From positions 1 to 52,650 of the forward strand of contig JAIOIH010000050.1 of assembly GCA_019912395.1 (NCBI GenBank): a stretch of DNA of 52,650 nt. The letters are read 5' to 3'. A program made the translations under genes and the position numbers. Each line of letters starts with the position of its first letter. Within the stretch, counting starts at the first letter, position 1. This document shows, piece after piece, positions 24,285-32,088 of the stretch. This DNA comes from Flavobacteriales bacterium (GTDB lineage Bacteria > Bacteroidota > Bacteroidia > Flavobacteriales_F > PHOS-HE28). Below the pieces are notes generated by a model, which was not told the DNA's origin, made no database searches, and saw only the letters and a program-made list of their open reading frames with translations.

Positions 24285-25738
24285 CGCATTTCCCCGATCA
24301 GGTTCAGGAGCGCATCCCGCACCGTGTCCTTTCCCTGGGCAAGGTCCACTGCGCGCTGAGGCACCCGATAGTTGGGCATTTCCCCGCGATCGGCGGGACC
24401 GACCGGTGTGCCCTCGGGCACGTAGCGGGTTAGCGGCACATGGAGCACGCAACCGCTGCGCGGAAGGGTGAGCTCCAGAACCTTCCCACCGCAGAAGCTG
24501 CTGGCATTGGAACCCAGCTCCTCCCCCACGGTGCGCGCCCTTCCCGTGCGTTTCGCCATCATAACGAACGCCGCGGCCGCTCCGGTGGTGAGCCCGTCGC
24601 ACACCACATACACCTTTCCCTGGAACGCTTTGGAGAGGGGGAGCACGGGGGCCAAGCGGGGGTCGTCCGGTTTCAGCTCCCTGCGTCCCTTGGCCTCGGG
24701 CATGTACATGCCGCCCACGGAAGCGAAGAACTCCGGCGCAGGAGTGGCGTAGCGGTAGGAATCCGGAACACGCCCGCTCCGTATTGACATGGACTTCACC
24801 ACCCGATAAGGCACTTGGCCGATAAGGCTGAACACCTGCTCCGCAACTCCCAGGTCATTCCCGCTGGCACCCCGCACATCGATCACCAGGGTGCTCGCAT
24901 CCCCTTTGCGCAGTGCGTCGAGCACGCTGTTCAGGAAGCGTTCCGGCGCGATCCGTTGCCGCTCCAGCTCCGCCGGGTCCATGGTCCCCAAGGTGAGCCA
25001 CGCACTGCGATCCCCGGGAAATTCCTCCAAGCGCCACGGCAGCAGGTCGTAGCCCTTGGGCTTGTACGTCTGCCGCATTTCATCCTTGGTCAACGCGAAG
25101 AGTTCCTTCTCACCCACCGCTCCGACAGCGGTCCGGTATGCGATCACGAACTTGTCCGCACGTTCCACATGCCTGCGGTAGAGCACCGGGAAATCCTGTT
25201 CGATGCGTCGGTCCAGTAACGTGGTGTCCGCCCCTTCGGGCACTTGGGCGCTCCGCAGCTTTGCCAGCACCTGGGCGGCGGGGCGCTCGTTGATCTGAAG
25301 GATCTCGCAGGCCGTGGGGAGGCTGCGGAAACCCTTGAGCTCCTCGTTCAGGTACATGCGCCCGCCGATCACCGAAACGGTGATCGGCAGCAGCGGCTCG
25401 GAATGCTCATAGGCTGTTCGGAGCCCGACGGGGGGCATCAGCACGGTGCCTGCATCACCGATCACCCTGAAGGCGGGCAAGGTGGCCTGGATGAACTCCT
25501 CCGCTGACAGGGGAACGGTGAACGAGCTGGCGATGTCATCGAACATACGGTCCAGCTCAGCTTTGCTCCTGTACCGATAGGGGTCCGGATGGGCCTGCTC
25601 CAGCGTTTGCCGGACGATCGCCAGGTCTTCCCGGAGATCCTCCGGGTAATTCAGCTTCGTCAGCGGGTCCTCCTGTGCGCTCGCCACCAGCACGGCCAGC
25701 ACCAACCCAATCGCCGTAAACACGCTCCTCTTGATCAT
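24281..25738 (-). CDS. S41 peptidase-like secreted protein, catalytic residues missing
   Basis: A 485-residue exported protein (MIKRSVFTAIGLVLAVLVASAQ). An N-terminal S41 helper region (DLREDLAIVRQTLEQAHPDPYRY), a central PDZ-like part, and the C-terminal Tricorn/CTP-like core STLVIDVRGASGND ... VYVVCDGLTTGAAAAFVMMAK ... TVGEELG can be followed. The expected GDxHT histidine is Gly97 (IGDAGTVL), and the serine of (T)xSA(G/A) aligns with Gly386 (LTTGAA). Both active-site residues therefore appear lost and the protein is likely a non-catalytic S41 homologue. ATG at 25738 is preferred to the TTG at 25753. It is joined to the binding-protein gene by ATGA. Confidence 0.82.
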   Translation of the reverse strand: MIKRSVFTAIGLVLAVLVASAQEDPLTKLNYPEDLREDLAIVRQTLEQAHPDPYRYRSKAELDRMFDDIASSFTVPLSAEEFIQATLPAFRVIGDAGTVLMPPVGLRTAYEHSEPLLPITVSVIGGRMYLNEELKGFRSLPTACEILQINERPAAQVLAKLRSAQVPEGADTTLLDRRIEQDFPVLYRRHVERADKFVIAYRTAVGAVGEKELFALTKDEMRQTYKPKGYDLLPWRLEEFPGDRSAWLTLGTMDPAELERQRIAPERFLNSVLDALRKGDASTLVIDVRGASGNDLGVAEQVFSLIGQVPYRVVKSMSIRSGRVPDSYRYATPAPEFFASVGGMYMPEAKGRRELKPDDPRLAPVLPLSKAFQGKVYVVCDGLTTGAAAAFVMMAKRTGRARTVGEELGSNASSFCGGKVLELTLPRSGCVLHVPLTRYVPEGTPVGPADRGEMPNYRVPQRAVDLAQGKDTVRDALLNLIGEMR

Positions 25739-25770
25739 CTTTTGCTGTATCAACGGCCGGACGAAAATAC

Positions 25771-25801
25771 GAATGCCCGCACCGAAAGGGCGCGGGCATT
25801 C
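25771..25801 (-). terminator. Intrinsic terminator of pckA
   Basis: A 10-bp stem GAATGCCCGC (25771-25780) pairs with GCGGGCATTC (25792-25801) around an 11-nt loop. Read on the minus strand it is followed by a T-rich stretch (GTATTTTCG). That stretch also resembles a -7 box for the S41-like gene. Confidence 0.75.
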
Positions 25802-25821
25802 AAATGTCGGGCCGGAAAAGT

Positions 25822-27438
25822 TCAGGCCTTCACCCGGGCGGCAGGTTCCGCCTTGATGATCTCGGCACTGGCGTTATCGCGGTATTTGTTGAAGTTCTCC
25901 TGGAAGGCACTGGCCAATTCATCGGCCTGTGCATCGTAGGCGTGCTTGTCCTTCCAGGTGTTTCGCGGATCAAGGATCTCCGCCGGCACATCGGGACAAC
26001 TTGTGGGCATGCTCACCCCGAATACCGGGTGGACGGCATATTCCACCTTGTCCAATTCACCGTGCAGGGCAGCGCTGATCATGGCCCGGGTGTGGCGCAG
26101 CTTCATGCGTTCCCCCGTGCCGTACGCGCCACCGCTCCAGCCGGTGTTCACCAGCCATACGTGTACATCATGCTCCTTCATGCGCTTGCCCAGCATGTCC
26201 GCGTACTTTGTGGGGTGCAGGGGAAGGAACGGTGCACCGAAGCACGCACTGAACACGGTTTTCGGCTCGGTGATCCCGGCCTCCGTACCGGCCACCTTCG
26301 CAGTGTAACCGCTGAGGAACCAGTACATCGCCTGGCCTGGACTTAGCCTGCTGATCGGAGGCAACACACCGTACGCGTCGCAAGTGAGGAAGAAGATATC
26401 CTTCGGATGGCCGCCCATGCTGGGTACCGCATGGTTCTCGATGTGCTCCATCGGATAGCTCACCCGGGTGTTCTCCGTCTTGCTACTGTCGCTGAAATCC
26501 ACCTCGCTCTGGCTGTTCTCCTTGAAACTGACATTCTCCAGCAGGGCACCGAAACGCACGGCATTCCAGATCTCCGGCTCCTTCTCCCGGGAAAGATCGA
26601 TGCACTTCGCGTAGCAGCCGCCCTCGAAGTTGAACACGCCGTTCTTGCCCCAACCGTGCTCGTCGTCGCCGATGAGCTGGCGCTGCGGATCAGCGCTCAA
26701 TGTGGTCTTTCCGGTGCCGCTGAGGCCGAAGAACACGGCCGTATCGCCATCCTTGCCAATGTTGGCCGAACAGTGCATGCTCAGCACGTCGTGGTTCTGA
26801 GGCAGAATGTAGTTGAGCACGCTGAAGATGCCCTTCTTGATCTCACCGGTGTAGGCGGTCCCCCCGATCAGGATCATCTTCCGGGTGAAGTCCACCGCCG
26901 CGAAATTGTGCTGGCGTGTGCCGTCCACCTTGGGGTCCGCCAGGAAACCGGGTGCACAGATGATGTTCCACTCGGGACTGAAGCCCTTCAGTTCATCCTT
27001 CGTGGGCCGCAGGAACATGTTGTTGCCGAACAATGCGCCCCACGGAAGTTCCGCCACCAAGCGCAGGTTCAGCCTGAAGGCCGGGTCGGCACAGGCATAG
27101 GCATCCTGGACATAGGCATCGCGGCCCATCAGGTAGGCGCTCATGCGCTCGCGCAGCCGCTCGAAAACGGCGGGGGCCATCGGGATGTTGATGTCGCCCC
27201 ACCATACGGTGCTCTCCGTGGTGGCATCCTTCACGCAGAACTTGTCCTTCGGACTACGGCCGGTGAATTCGCCCGTGTCCACCGCCAAGGCACCGCTATC
27301 CGCCAGTACACCTTGCCCGTTGACGATGGTATGCTCGACCAGCTCAGCTGGTTCCAGGTTCCAGTAAATGTCACCCATGTTGCTCAGGCCGATCTTGGAA
27401 AGGTCTGCGTTCTTCGGTTTAAGTCCGAACTCGTTCAT
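25822..27438 (-). CDS. pckA: ATP-dependent phosphoenolpyruvate carboxykinase
   Basis: A 538-residue enzyme converting oxaloacetate and ATP to PEP, the entry step of gluconeogenesis. TGEFTGRSPKDKF (55-67) binds oxaloacetate, GGTAYTGEIKKG holds the metal lysine, and FFGLSGTGKTTLSADP (P-loop 238-247) and the IGDDEHGWG segment bind Mn-ATP. Length and motifs are those of the ATP (not GTP) type usual in Bacteroidota. Upstream a TACATTTG box gives a leader of about 20 nt. A strong terminator hairpin follows, so it is probably a single-gene unit. Confidence 0.98.
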   Translation of the reverse strand: MNEFGLKPKNADLSKIGLSNMGDIYWNLEPAELVEHTIVNGQGVLADSGALAVDTGEFTGRSPKDKFCVKDATTESTVWWGDINIPMAPAVFERLRERMSAYLMGRDAYVQDAYACADPAFRLNLRLVAELPWGALFGNNMFLRPTKDELKGFSPEWNIICAPGFLADPKVDGTRQHNFAAVDFTRKMILIGGTAYTGEIKKGIFSVLNYILPQNHDVLSMHCSANIGKDGDTAVFFGLSGTGKTTLSADPQRQLIGDDEHGWGKNGVFNFEGGCYAKCIDLSREKEPEIWNAVRFGALLENVSFKENSQSEVDFSDSSKTENTRVSYPMEHIENHAVPSMGGHPKDIFFLTCDAYGVLPPISRLSPGQAMYWFLSGYTAKVAGTEAGITEPKTVFSACFGAPFLPLHPTKYADMLGKRMKEHDVHVWLVNTGWSGGAYGTGERMKLRHTRAMISAALHGELDKVEYAVHPVFGVSMPTSCPDVPAEILDPRNTWKDKHAYDAQADELASAFQENFNKYRDNASAEIIKAEPAARVKA

Positions 27439-27466
27439 GATCGTAAGTGTTCGCTTTTAGGAAGCG

Positions 27467-27474
27467 CAAATGTA
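27467..27474 (-). promoter_or_regulatory. -7 box of pckA
   Basis: TACATTTG on the minus strand is a full match to TAnnTTTG and ends 28 bp before the ATG. No TTG at the expected -33 position is seen. Confidence 0.5.
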
Positions 27475-27510
27475 CTGAACGAGCTTGTTCGTCCACGGGA
27501 AATGCCCGGT

Positions 27511-27915
27511 TCAGGACTTGCGGAAGGAAGCCACCAGGATCACCGCCCAGCCAGCGATGAACATCAGGCCACCAAGGGGGGTGATGGGACCCAATACCCG
27601 TACAAGCCCCTGGATGCCCAGCAAGTCCCGCGCCGCCAACAGGTACAATGAACCACTGAAGCACAGGATGCCGAGCAGGAAGAGGATGCGCACGAAGCTC
27701 ACCACCCGGGAGGTCAGTCGGCCATCCAATGCAGCCAACCCCAACAAGGCCAACCCATGGTAGAACTGGTACTGCGCCGCCGTGCTCCAGTTGTGGTAGC
27801 CCTGCGCGTCCACACTGTCCCGTATACCATGGGCACCGAAGGCTCCCAACGCCACGGCCAACAAGAGAATGCCTGATGCCCAGGCCAAGGTGCGTTCGTT
27901 CGTGCGTGGTTCCAT
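27511..27915 (-). CDS. DUF423 membrane protein
   Basis: A 134-residue protein with four hydrophobic helices. ALGAFGAHGIRD, YQFYHGLALLGLA, FSGSLYLLAARDLLGI and ITPLGGLMFIAGW are the conserved DUF423 (YgdD-like) segments. Function unknown; the family is widespread and membrane-bound. ATG at 27915 (MEPRTNERTLAW) is chosen over a TTG three codons upstream. It lies upstream of pckA on the same strand, 73 bp away. Confidence 0.9.
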   Translation of the reverse strand: MEPRTNERTLAWASGILLLAVALGAFGAHGIRDSVDAQGYHNWSTAAQYQFYHGLALLGLAALDGRLTSRVVSFVRILFLLGILCFSGSLYLLAARDLLGIQGLVRVLGPITPLGGLMFIAGWAVILVASFRKS

Positions 27916-27973
27916 GCGGCGCAAAGTTGGTGAATGCTTTCGGAGCGAGATAGCGGTGCCGACCAGGACCCGG

Positions 27974-28711
27974 TCATTTCCCCCGAGACTTCCGCAGCCT
28001 GGCCTTGTCCGGGTCCTCGTGGAAGTAGTAGCGCAGGTCCGCGGTGAGGTAGCTTCCGCTTAACAGGGCGGACATCTTGTAGGGCCGATAGCCCGCATAG
28101 CGGTCCAGCCAAGTGACGTCCGCCTGTGCCATGTCCCCGAAGGGACGGTGGAAGGTGGCACCGAAGTAGAAATAGCCCGACTTCTCGGTCCTGTACTCCA
28201 CGCCGATATTGCCCACCACCCCGATCTGGGCCCAATTCCGCCGGAACAAATAGACCTGCGCGAACTCCAGTTCCTTCTTGGCATCGCCGGGGTATAGATC
28301 GATGCTCACGCCCAGGGCATTGTTCATCCAGGTGCGTTCGCCCAAGCGGATGTACACCAGGCAAGTGATCGGCACCTCATAGCCCACGAAGCGCAAGCTT
28401 CCCGAATCGGTGTAACCGCTGGTATCGTTCGCGATGCCGAAATCATAGCGGCGGGTGATCTGATCGATGCCCGCTTCAACGGATATGGACTTGCTGATCC
28501 CCGTGCGCACGGTCATCCCGAAGGCCAATCCGCCCTGCAGCTCCAAGGTGCCTGTGAGGTGCTCCTGCTGCAAGGTGGTCACGGGGTCGAAAAAGCCGAA
28601 CGGGATCACCGGCTTCACCTGCAGGCCGAAAGTGGTGACCCCGACCTGGGCGTGCGTGCCGTACAAGCCGAACTGGGCCAGGAGCAGGAGGAGCAATGCA
28701 CGCCAACACAT
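27974..28711 (-). CDS. Hypothetical outer-membrane beta-barrel protein
   Basis: A 245-residue protein with a signal peptide (MCWRALLLLLLAQFGLYGTHAQ). The mature part alternates polar and aromatic residues as in small outer-membrane barrels, for example GYFYFGATFHRPFG and SGSYLTADLRYYFHED near the end. No known family is obvious. The start at 28711 removes a 52-residue low-complexity extension that would cross the intergenic hairpin. It is divergent from the small lipoprotein gene at 28862. Confidence 0.7.
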   Translation of the reverse strand: MCWRALLLLLLAQFGLYGTHAQVGVTTFGLQVKPVIPFGFFDPVTTLQQEHLTGTLELQGGLAFGMTVRTGISKSISVEAGIDQITRRYDFGIANDTSGYTDSGSLRFVGYEVPITCLVYIRLGERTWMNNALGVSIDLYPGDAKKELEFAQVYLFRRNWAQIGVVGNIGVEYRTEKSGYFYFGATFHRPFGDMAQADVTWLDRYAGYRPYKMSALLSGSYLTADLRYYFHEDPDKARLRKSRGK

Positions 28712-28861
28712 GGGGGCCAAAGTTCGTCCATTGGTTCCGGTCCCCGGATACCGGTCGTGTCCCGTTGGCCACCTATCCTCCTCCGGGTTGTCCATGGTCG
28801 GTGGTTGATGACCTTTTGCCTCCGGCTTCGGAGGCGCATTTCCTGCGGGTAGTTTTCGGCT

Positions 28862-29446
28862 GTGCAACGCCCTGTCCGATACCTGCTCCCCGCCCTCGTT
28901 GTCCTCTCCGTGGGTTGCGCCGGAACGCGCAACGCCCCCAAGTACAGCTGGCTACGGAAGCAAGGGCCGGTGCAGGCCAGCGAACGTCCCTCCGTTCCCC
29001 TTCCCATGGCCATGGTGGCCAATGATGCCTCGATGCCGCCCGTGCGGGAACAGGACCCGGAACCCCTCAGCGCTTCTCGTTCCACGGATGCTCCCCCGGT
29101 CGATACCAGGATCAGCCTGAACGCTCCGCAATCACCCGTGATCGCCGATGAGCGCATCACCGCTGCCGCGCAGGACACTTCCTATTACGCACCCGAAAAA
29201 CGCAGGTGGAACGTGAAGGCCATCGCCGCCCTGCCCATTGCGCTCACCACCGTGATCTTCGGCATCGCTTCCCAAAGCATCTACTTGCTCCTGATCGGTG
29301 GGGCCATCGCCTTTGCCCTGGGCTTGATCGGCAGCCGCCAATGCCGCGACCGCGAGGACCGGGGAAAGGGCTTCGCGATCGCCGGCATGGCACTGGGTGC
29401 GGCAGCCTTGTTCTTCAGTCTGATGGTGCTGATCTGGGCTGCATGA
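28862..29446 (+). CDS. Lipoprotein with C-terminal membrane segments, unknown function
   Basis: A 194-residue protein starting at a GTG: MQRPVRYLLPALVVLSVGCAG has a lipobox with Cys19. A Pro/Ser-rich spacer follows, then three hydrophobic segments (IAALPIALTTVIFGIA, SIYLLLIGGAIAFALGLIG, GFAIAGMALGAAALFFSLMVLIW) like DUF4190-type membrane repeats. No ATG fits. A TAGTTTTC element (28850-28857) ends 4 bp before the GTG, so the message could be leaderless. Confidence 0.7.
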   Translation: MQRPVRYLLPALVVLSVGCAGTRNAPKYSWLRKQGPVQASERPSVPLPMAMVANDASMPPVREQDPEPLSASRSTDAPPVDTRISLNAPQSPVIADERITAAAQDTSYYAPEKRRWNVKAIAALPIALTTVIFGIASQSIYLLLIGGAIAFALGLIGSRQCRDREDRGKGFAIAGMALGAAALFFSLMVLIWAA

Positions 29447-29520
29447 TAAGCATTGGGTCAACGCCTGTGACGAGTGCCAGAGCGCGTTGCACGGACTGAA
29501 TCCCGTTTGCGACATCGGGA

Positions 29521-29619
29521 TGGACATTAGTCCGGACGATCCAATGGACATTATACTGTTCGTTGTTTGAGAAACCTTCTCAGTGGCATGTTGATATAAC
29601 GTCCATACTTTTGGACATT
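29521..29619 (+). promoter_or_regulatory. Promoter and possible operator of the Fic gene
   Basis: TGGACATT occurs three times (29521, 29545, 29612). At 29601-29616 GTCCA and TGGAC face each other around TACTTT, so the symmetric site covers the -7 box TACTTTTG (29606-29613). Another self-complementary GTCCGGAC lies near 29531. The ATG follows the -7 box by 7 bp, so the start is nearly leaderless. Autoregulation is inference. Confidence 0.5.
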
Positions 29620-29620
29620 C

Positions 29621-30760
29621 ATGCGGACCTCTGAGCAGACATATCCCTGGATAAACTTTCGGTTTGAGCCCGATCAAGTGCCTTTTCCGGTATGGATCCT
29701 CCTCGGTGAGGCGACCTTGGCTTCCCGGCACATCCAACAGGCGGCCTTGGCCGCTCGGGAAGGGGACCTCATCGGCTACATTTCAACACTTCAAGGCATC
29801 GTCGCAAATGCCGCTTTGGATGGCAACAGCCTCAGTGAAGATCAAGTGGATCGGCTCTTGGAAGGGAGCCTTCAACTGCCCCCTTCCCAGATGTTCCTGG
29901 AGCGCGAGATCCGGAACTTGGTGAAGGCCGTGAGCTGGACCCAGGCCCGGACCCGGTCGGGCGACAGGGATACCGGACCGTGGGTTATCCAAATGCTCAA
30001 TGCGCAGGTGCTGAAGGAGCTGCCGTCTTCCATTGGATCCGCCGGAGAATACCGGACGTCGGCTTCCCAAGGGAAGGTGCGCCCGGAGGATATCGCACCG
30101 CTGATGGAGCGCCTGCATACGTGGACGGAAAGTGATCTTTTCCGGCCTGAGAACGAAGCGGAACGGATGGCTTTCTCGACCATCCGCGCTATTCTAACCC
30201 ACCTCTACCTGCTGTGGATCGAACCTTTTGCCGAGGGCAACGGACGTACCGCACGGATGGTCGAGTTCCAGTTGCTCTTGAATGCGGGCATCCCCGCAGC
30301 CGCTGCCCACCGCATGGCCATGCATGTTGCCGCCACGCGGAACGAGTATGCCCGGCAGGTGGCCCGGGCAGCGGGGCCGGAAGGCGATGTGATCCCCTTT
30401 ATCGCCTACATGGTCCGTGGTTTTGCGGACGGCGTGAAGGCATTGCTCGCGGAGGTGTCCGAAGCCCAGTACCAGCTGCTCGCCGAAGAAGAGCTGCGGA
30501 ACCTCGTGGACCCCACGGCCTCCTCGAATGGAGAGCGGCTACAGCGCTTGGCCCTTGGCCTGCACGCCCATCGCGCGAAGATCGCCACCGCCCAAGTGCC
30601 GCAGCTTTCACCGGAACTCGCCCACGTGTATGCCCGGCTGAACGCCAAGACCCTGCAACGGGACCTGGTGCAATTGGAGGAGCTGGGACTGGTGGAACGA
30701 AGCCGGGGAGAGGTCCGCGCCAAGCCTCTGGCCGTCAGGCCGTTCGCAACTACCGGTTGA
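29621..30760 (+). CDS. Fic-domain protein with altered catalytic motif
   Basis: A 379-residue soluble protein with the COG3177 layout: N-terminal helical region, Fic core (about 110-270) and a C-terminal winged helix (ELAHVYARLNAKTLQRDLVQLEELGLVERS). Fic enzymes usually transfer AMP to a target hydroxyl through HPFx(D/E)GNGR. Here the motif is IEPFAEGNGRTAR, with Glu201 in place of the catalytic His; the anion-binding GNGR is intact. The usual inhibitory (S/T)xxxEGN helix is NAALDGN (63-69). The protein may bind nucleotide without AMPylating, or use another chemistry. The winged helix and the repeats over its promoter suggest DNA binding. Confidence 0.88.
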   Translation: MRTSEQTYPWINFRFEPDQVPFPVWILLGEATLASRHIQQAALAAREGDLIGYISTLQGIVANAALDGNSLSEDQVDRLLEGSLQLPPSQMFLEREIRNLVKAVSWTQARTRSGDRDTGPWVIQMLNAQVLKELPSSIGSAGEYRTSASQGKVRPEDIAPLMERLHTWTESDLFRPENEAERMAFSTIRAILTHLYLLWIEPFAEGNGRTARMVEFQLLLNAGIPAAAAHRMAMHVAATRNEYARQVARAAGPEGDVIPFIAYMVRGFADGVKALLAEVSEAQYQLLAEEELRNLVDPTASSNGERLQRLALGLHAHRAKIATAQVPQLSPELAHVYARLNAKTLQRDLVQLEELGLVERSRGEVRAKPLAVRPFATTG

Positions 30761-30767
30761 ACACTTC

Positions 30768-31592
30768 CTAAAGCGCCTCCCGCATCAGCCGGTCCGCCAA
30801 TTGATGGATCGATCGCGGGTCCTCCCCTGCCATTCGTGCAGCCCGCAGTGAACCCGCGCCTTGGGACTTTGAGCATTTCGCTCCGTTCGCGTCCAGCACC
30901 AAGGGATGGTGCAGGAAGCGTGTCCGGCCAAAAGCTTCCAGACCGATCAGCTTGGCCACGTACAGTTGTATCGCCGTGGAATCCAGAAGGTCCGCACCCC
31001 GAACAACGAGGTCGATGCCGAAGTCCACATCATCGGCCAAGGAAGCGATCTGGTAGGACGGTCGGCCGTTGCGCTGGTGGATCACCGGGTCCGGCATGTC
31101 CAGCGCGGCTTCGTGGAGCTTTCCGGCCGGCCACGTGCGCCAACTCACCGTCCCCGCCTCGGGCAGCTTCAACCGCCAAGCACATTCCCCTTCATCGAAG
31201 GGTAGGCCCAAGTGGCGGCAATGACCATCATAGTCGCCAGAGCCAGTGCGGTCTTGCACATCCTTTCTGGAACAGGTGCAGGCATACAGATGGCCGCCCT
31301 CACGAAGCTGCTCCACCAGCTCCCGGTAGCGTGCCATCCGCAGGTGCTGCGACCACGTGCATTGCAGTTCCTCCGCGTTCCGGGGGCCTTCATCCCAGTC
31401 CACGCCCAGCCAATGCAGGGTATCGAAGATGTCCGCCACGTATTCCGGTCGCACGCGCTCGGCATCCAGGTCATCGATGCGCAGCAACAGCTTTCCGCCC
31501 GCTTCCCGCGCCAGCTTCCACGCCAGCACGAAGGCCGCTCCGTTGCCCGCATGCAGATAGCCACTGGGGGTTGGGGCGAGGCGGGTTTTCAT
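30768..31592 (-). CDS. gluQ: Glutamyl-Q tRNA(Asp) synthetase
   Basis: A 274-residue truncated class I synthetase that attaches glutamate to queuosine-34 of tRNA(Asp). LAPTPSGYLHAGN is the HIGH-type motif, LLLRIDDLDAERV follows, and AKCSKSQGAGSL is the KMSKS-type loop. YACTCSRKDV with YDGHCRH provides the Cys/Tyr/Cys zinc site of the family. It lacks the anticodon-binding domain of full GluRS, in keeping with the enzyme. The ATG is only 11 nt after the 3' end of tRNA-Leu(UAA), so the two are likely on one transcript. Confidence 0.92.
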   Translation of the reverse strand: MKTRLAPTPSGYLHAGNGAAFVLAWKLAREAGGKLLLRIDDLDAERVRPEYVADIFDTLHWLGVDWDEGPRNAEELQCTWSQHLRMARYRELVEQLREGGHLYACTCSRKDVQDRTGSGDYDGHCRHLGLPFDEGECAWRLKLPEAGTVSWRTWPAGKLHEAALDMPDPVIHQRNGRPSYQIASLADDVDFGIDLVVRGADLLDSTAIQLYVAKLIGLEAFGRTRFLHHPLVLDANGAKCSKSQGAGSLRAARMAGEDPRSIHQLADRLMREAL

Positions 31593-31603
31593 GAAAACAA
31601 TAG

Positions 31604-31688
31604 TGCCCGGGGCGGGACTTGAACCCGCACGGCCCTTACGGACCAAGGGATTTTAAGTCCCTCGTGTATACCATTTCACCACCCGGGC
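31604..31688 (-). tRNA. tRNA-Leu (UAA)
   Basis: An 85-nt type II tRNA with a long variable arm. The acceptor GCCCGGG pairs with CCCGGGC, the discriminator is A, and the anticodon loop CTTAAAA sits in an AGGGA/TCCCT stem. The T-arm reads GCGGGTTCAAGTCCCGC. No encoded CCA. Confidence 0.97.
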
Positions 31689-31720
31689 GGGGAAGTGGGC
31701 AAAGAAACGCAATACACGGT

Positions 31721-31790
31721 CGATCAGACGATCAGACGATCAGATGCTTCCGCCGAAGCCTTGGCGAAGGTGGATGATCAGAAAATGACA
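31721..31790. repeat. GATCAG-family repeats between the two tRNA genes
   Basis: CGATCAGACGATCAGACGAT continues to 31747. After a CCGCCGAAGCCTTGGCGAAGG segment comes GGATGATCAGAAAATGACA (31772-31790). The core matches 11124-11160. An 82-codon plus-strand ORF across it is judged spurious. Confidence 0.7.
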
Positions 31791-31909
31791 CTCTTCGAGC
31801 TGAGCGCTTGGCATGATCGTGCCAACTTGCCCGCGGTTGCTTCAGGGCTGGGCTTGCGCTTTCGCGCCAGCCCGGGCCTTCGCTATGACCGTGCGTTGTG
31901 GCAAGGTCC

Positions 31910-31941
31910 AAAAAAAATGCCTCCCCGGAGGAAGGCATTTT
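31910..31941 (-). terminator. Intrinsic terminator after tRNA-Gly
   Basis: On the minus strand AAAATGCCTTCC...GGAGGCATTTTTTTT forms a GC-rich hairpin followed by eight T residues, starting 2 nt after the tRNA. Confidence 0.85.
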
Positions 31942-31942
31942 G

Positions 31943-32015
<73 letters not shown>

Positions 32016-32034
32016 TTGGGCGTTTTAGCGGCTG

Positions 32035-32064
32035 CAAATATAGCCGTCTCCCCGATCCATCCAA
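32035..32064 (-). promoter_or_regulatory. Promoter of tRNA-Gly
   Basis: A complete Bacteroidota-type promoter: TTG (32064-32062) then 19 bp then TATATTTG (32042-32035) on the minus strand. The tRNA 5' end lies 20 bp beyond the -7 box. Confidence 0.75.
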
Positions 32065-32088
32065 CATCAGCACAAAGTCAAACCGGTT

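Noticed and set aside
24285-24602. N-terminal extension of the binding-protein frame
   Set aside because: These 106 codons overlap the S41-like gene in another frame and read as Arg/Gly-rich shadow sequence; a lipoprotein signal starts at 24284.
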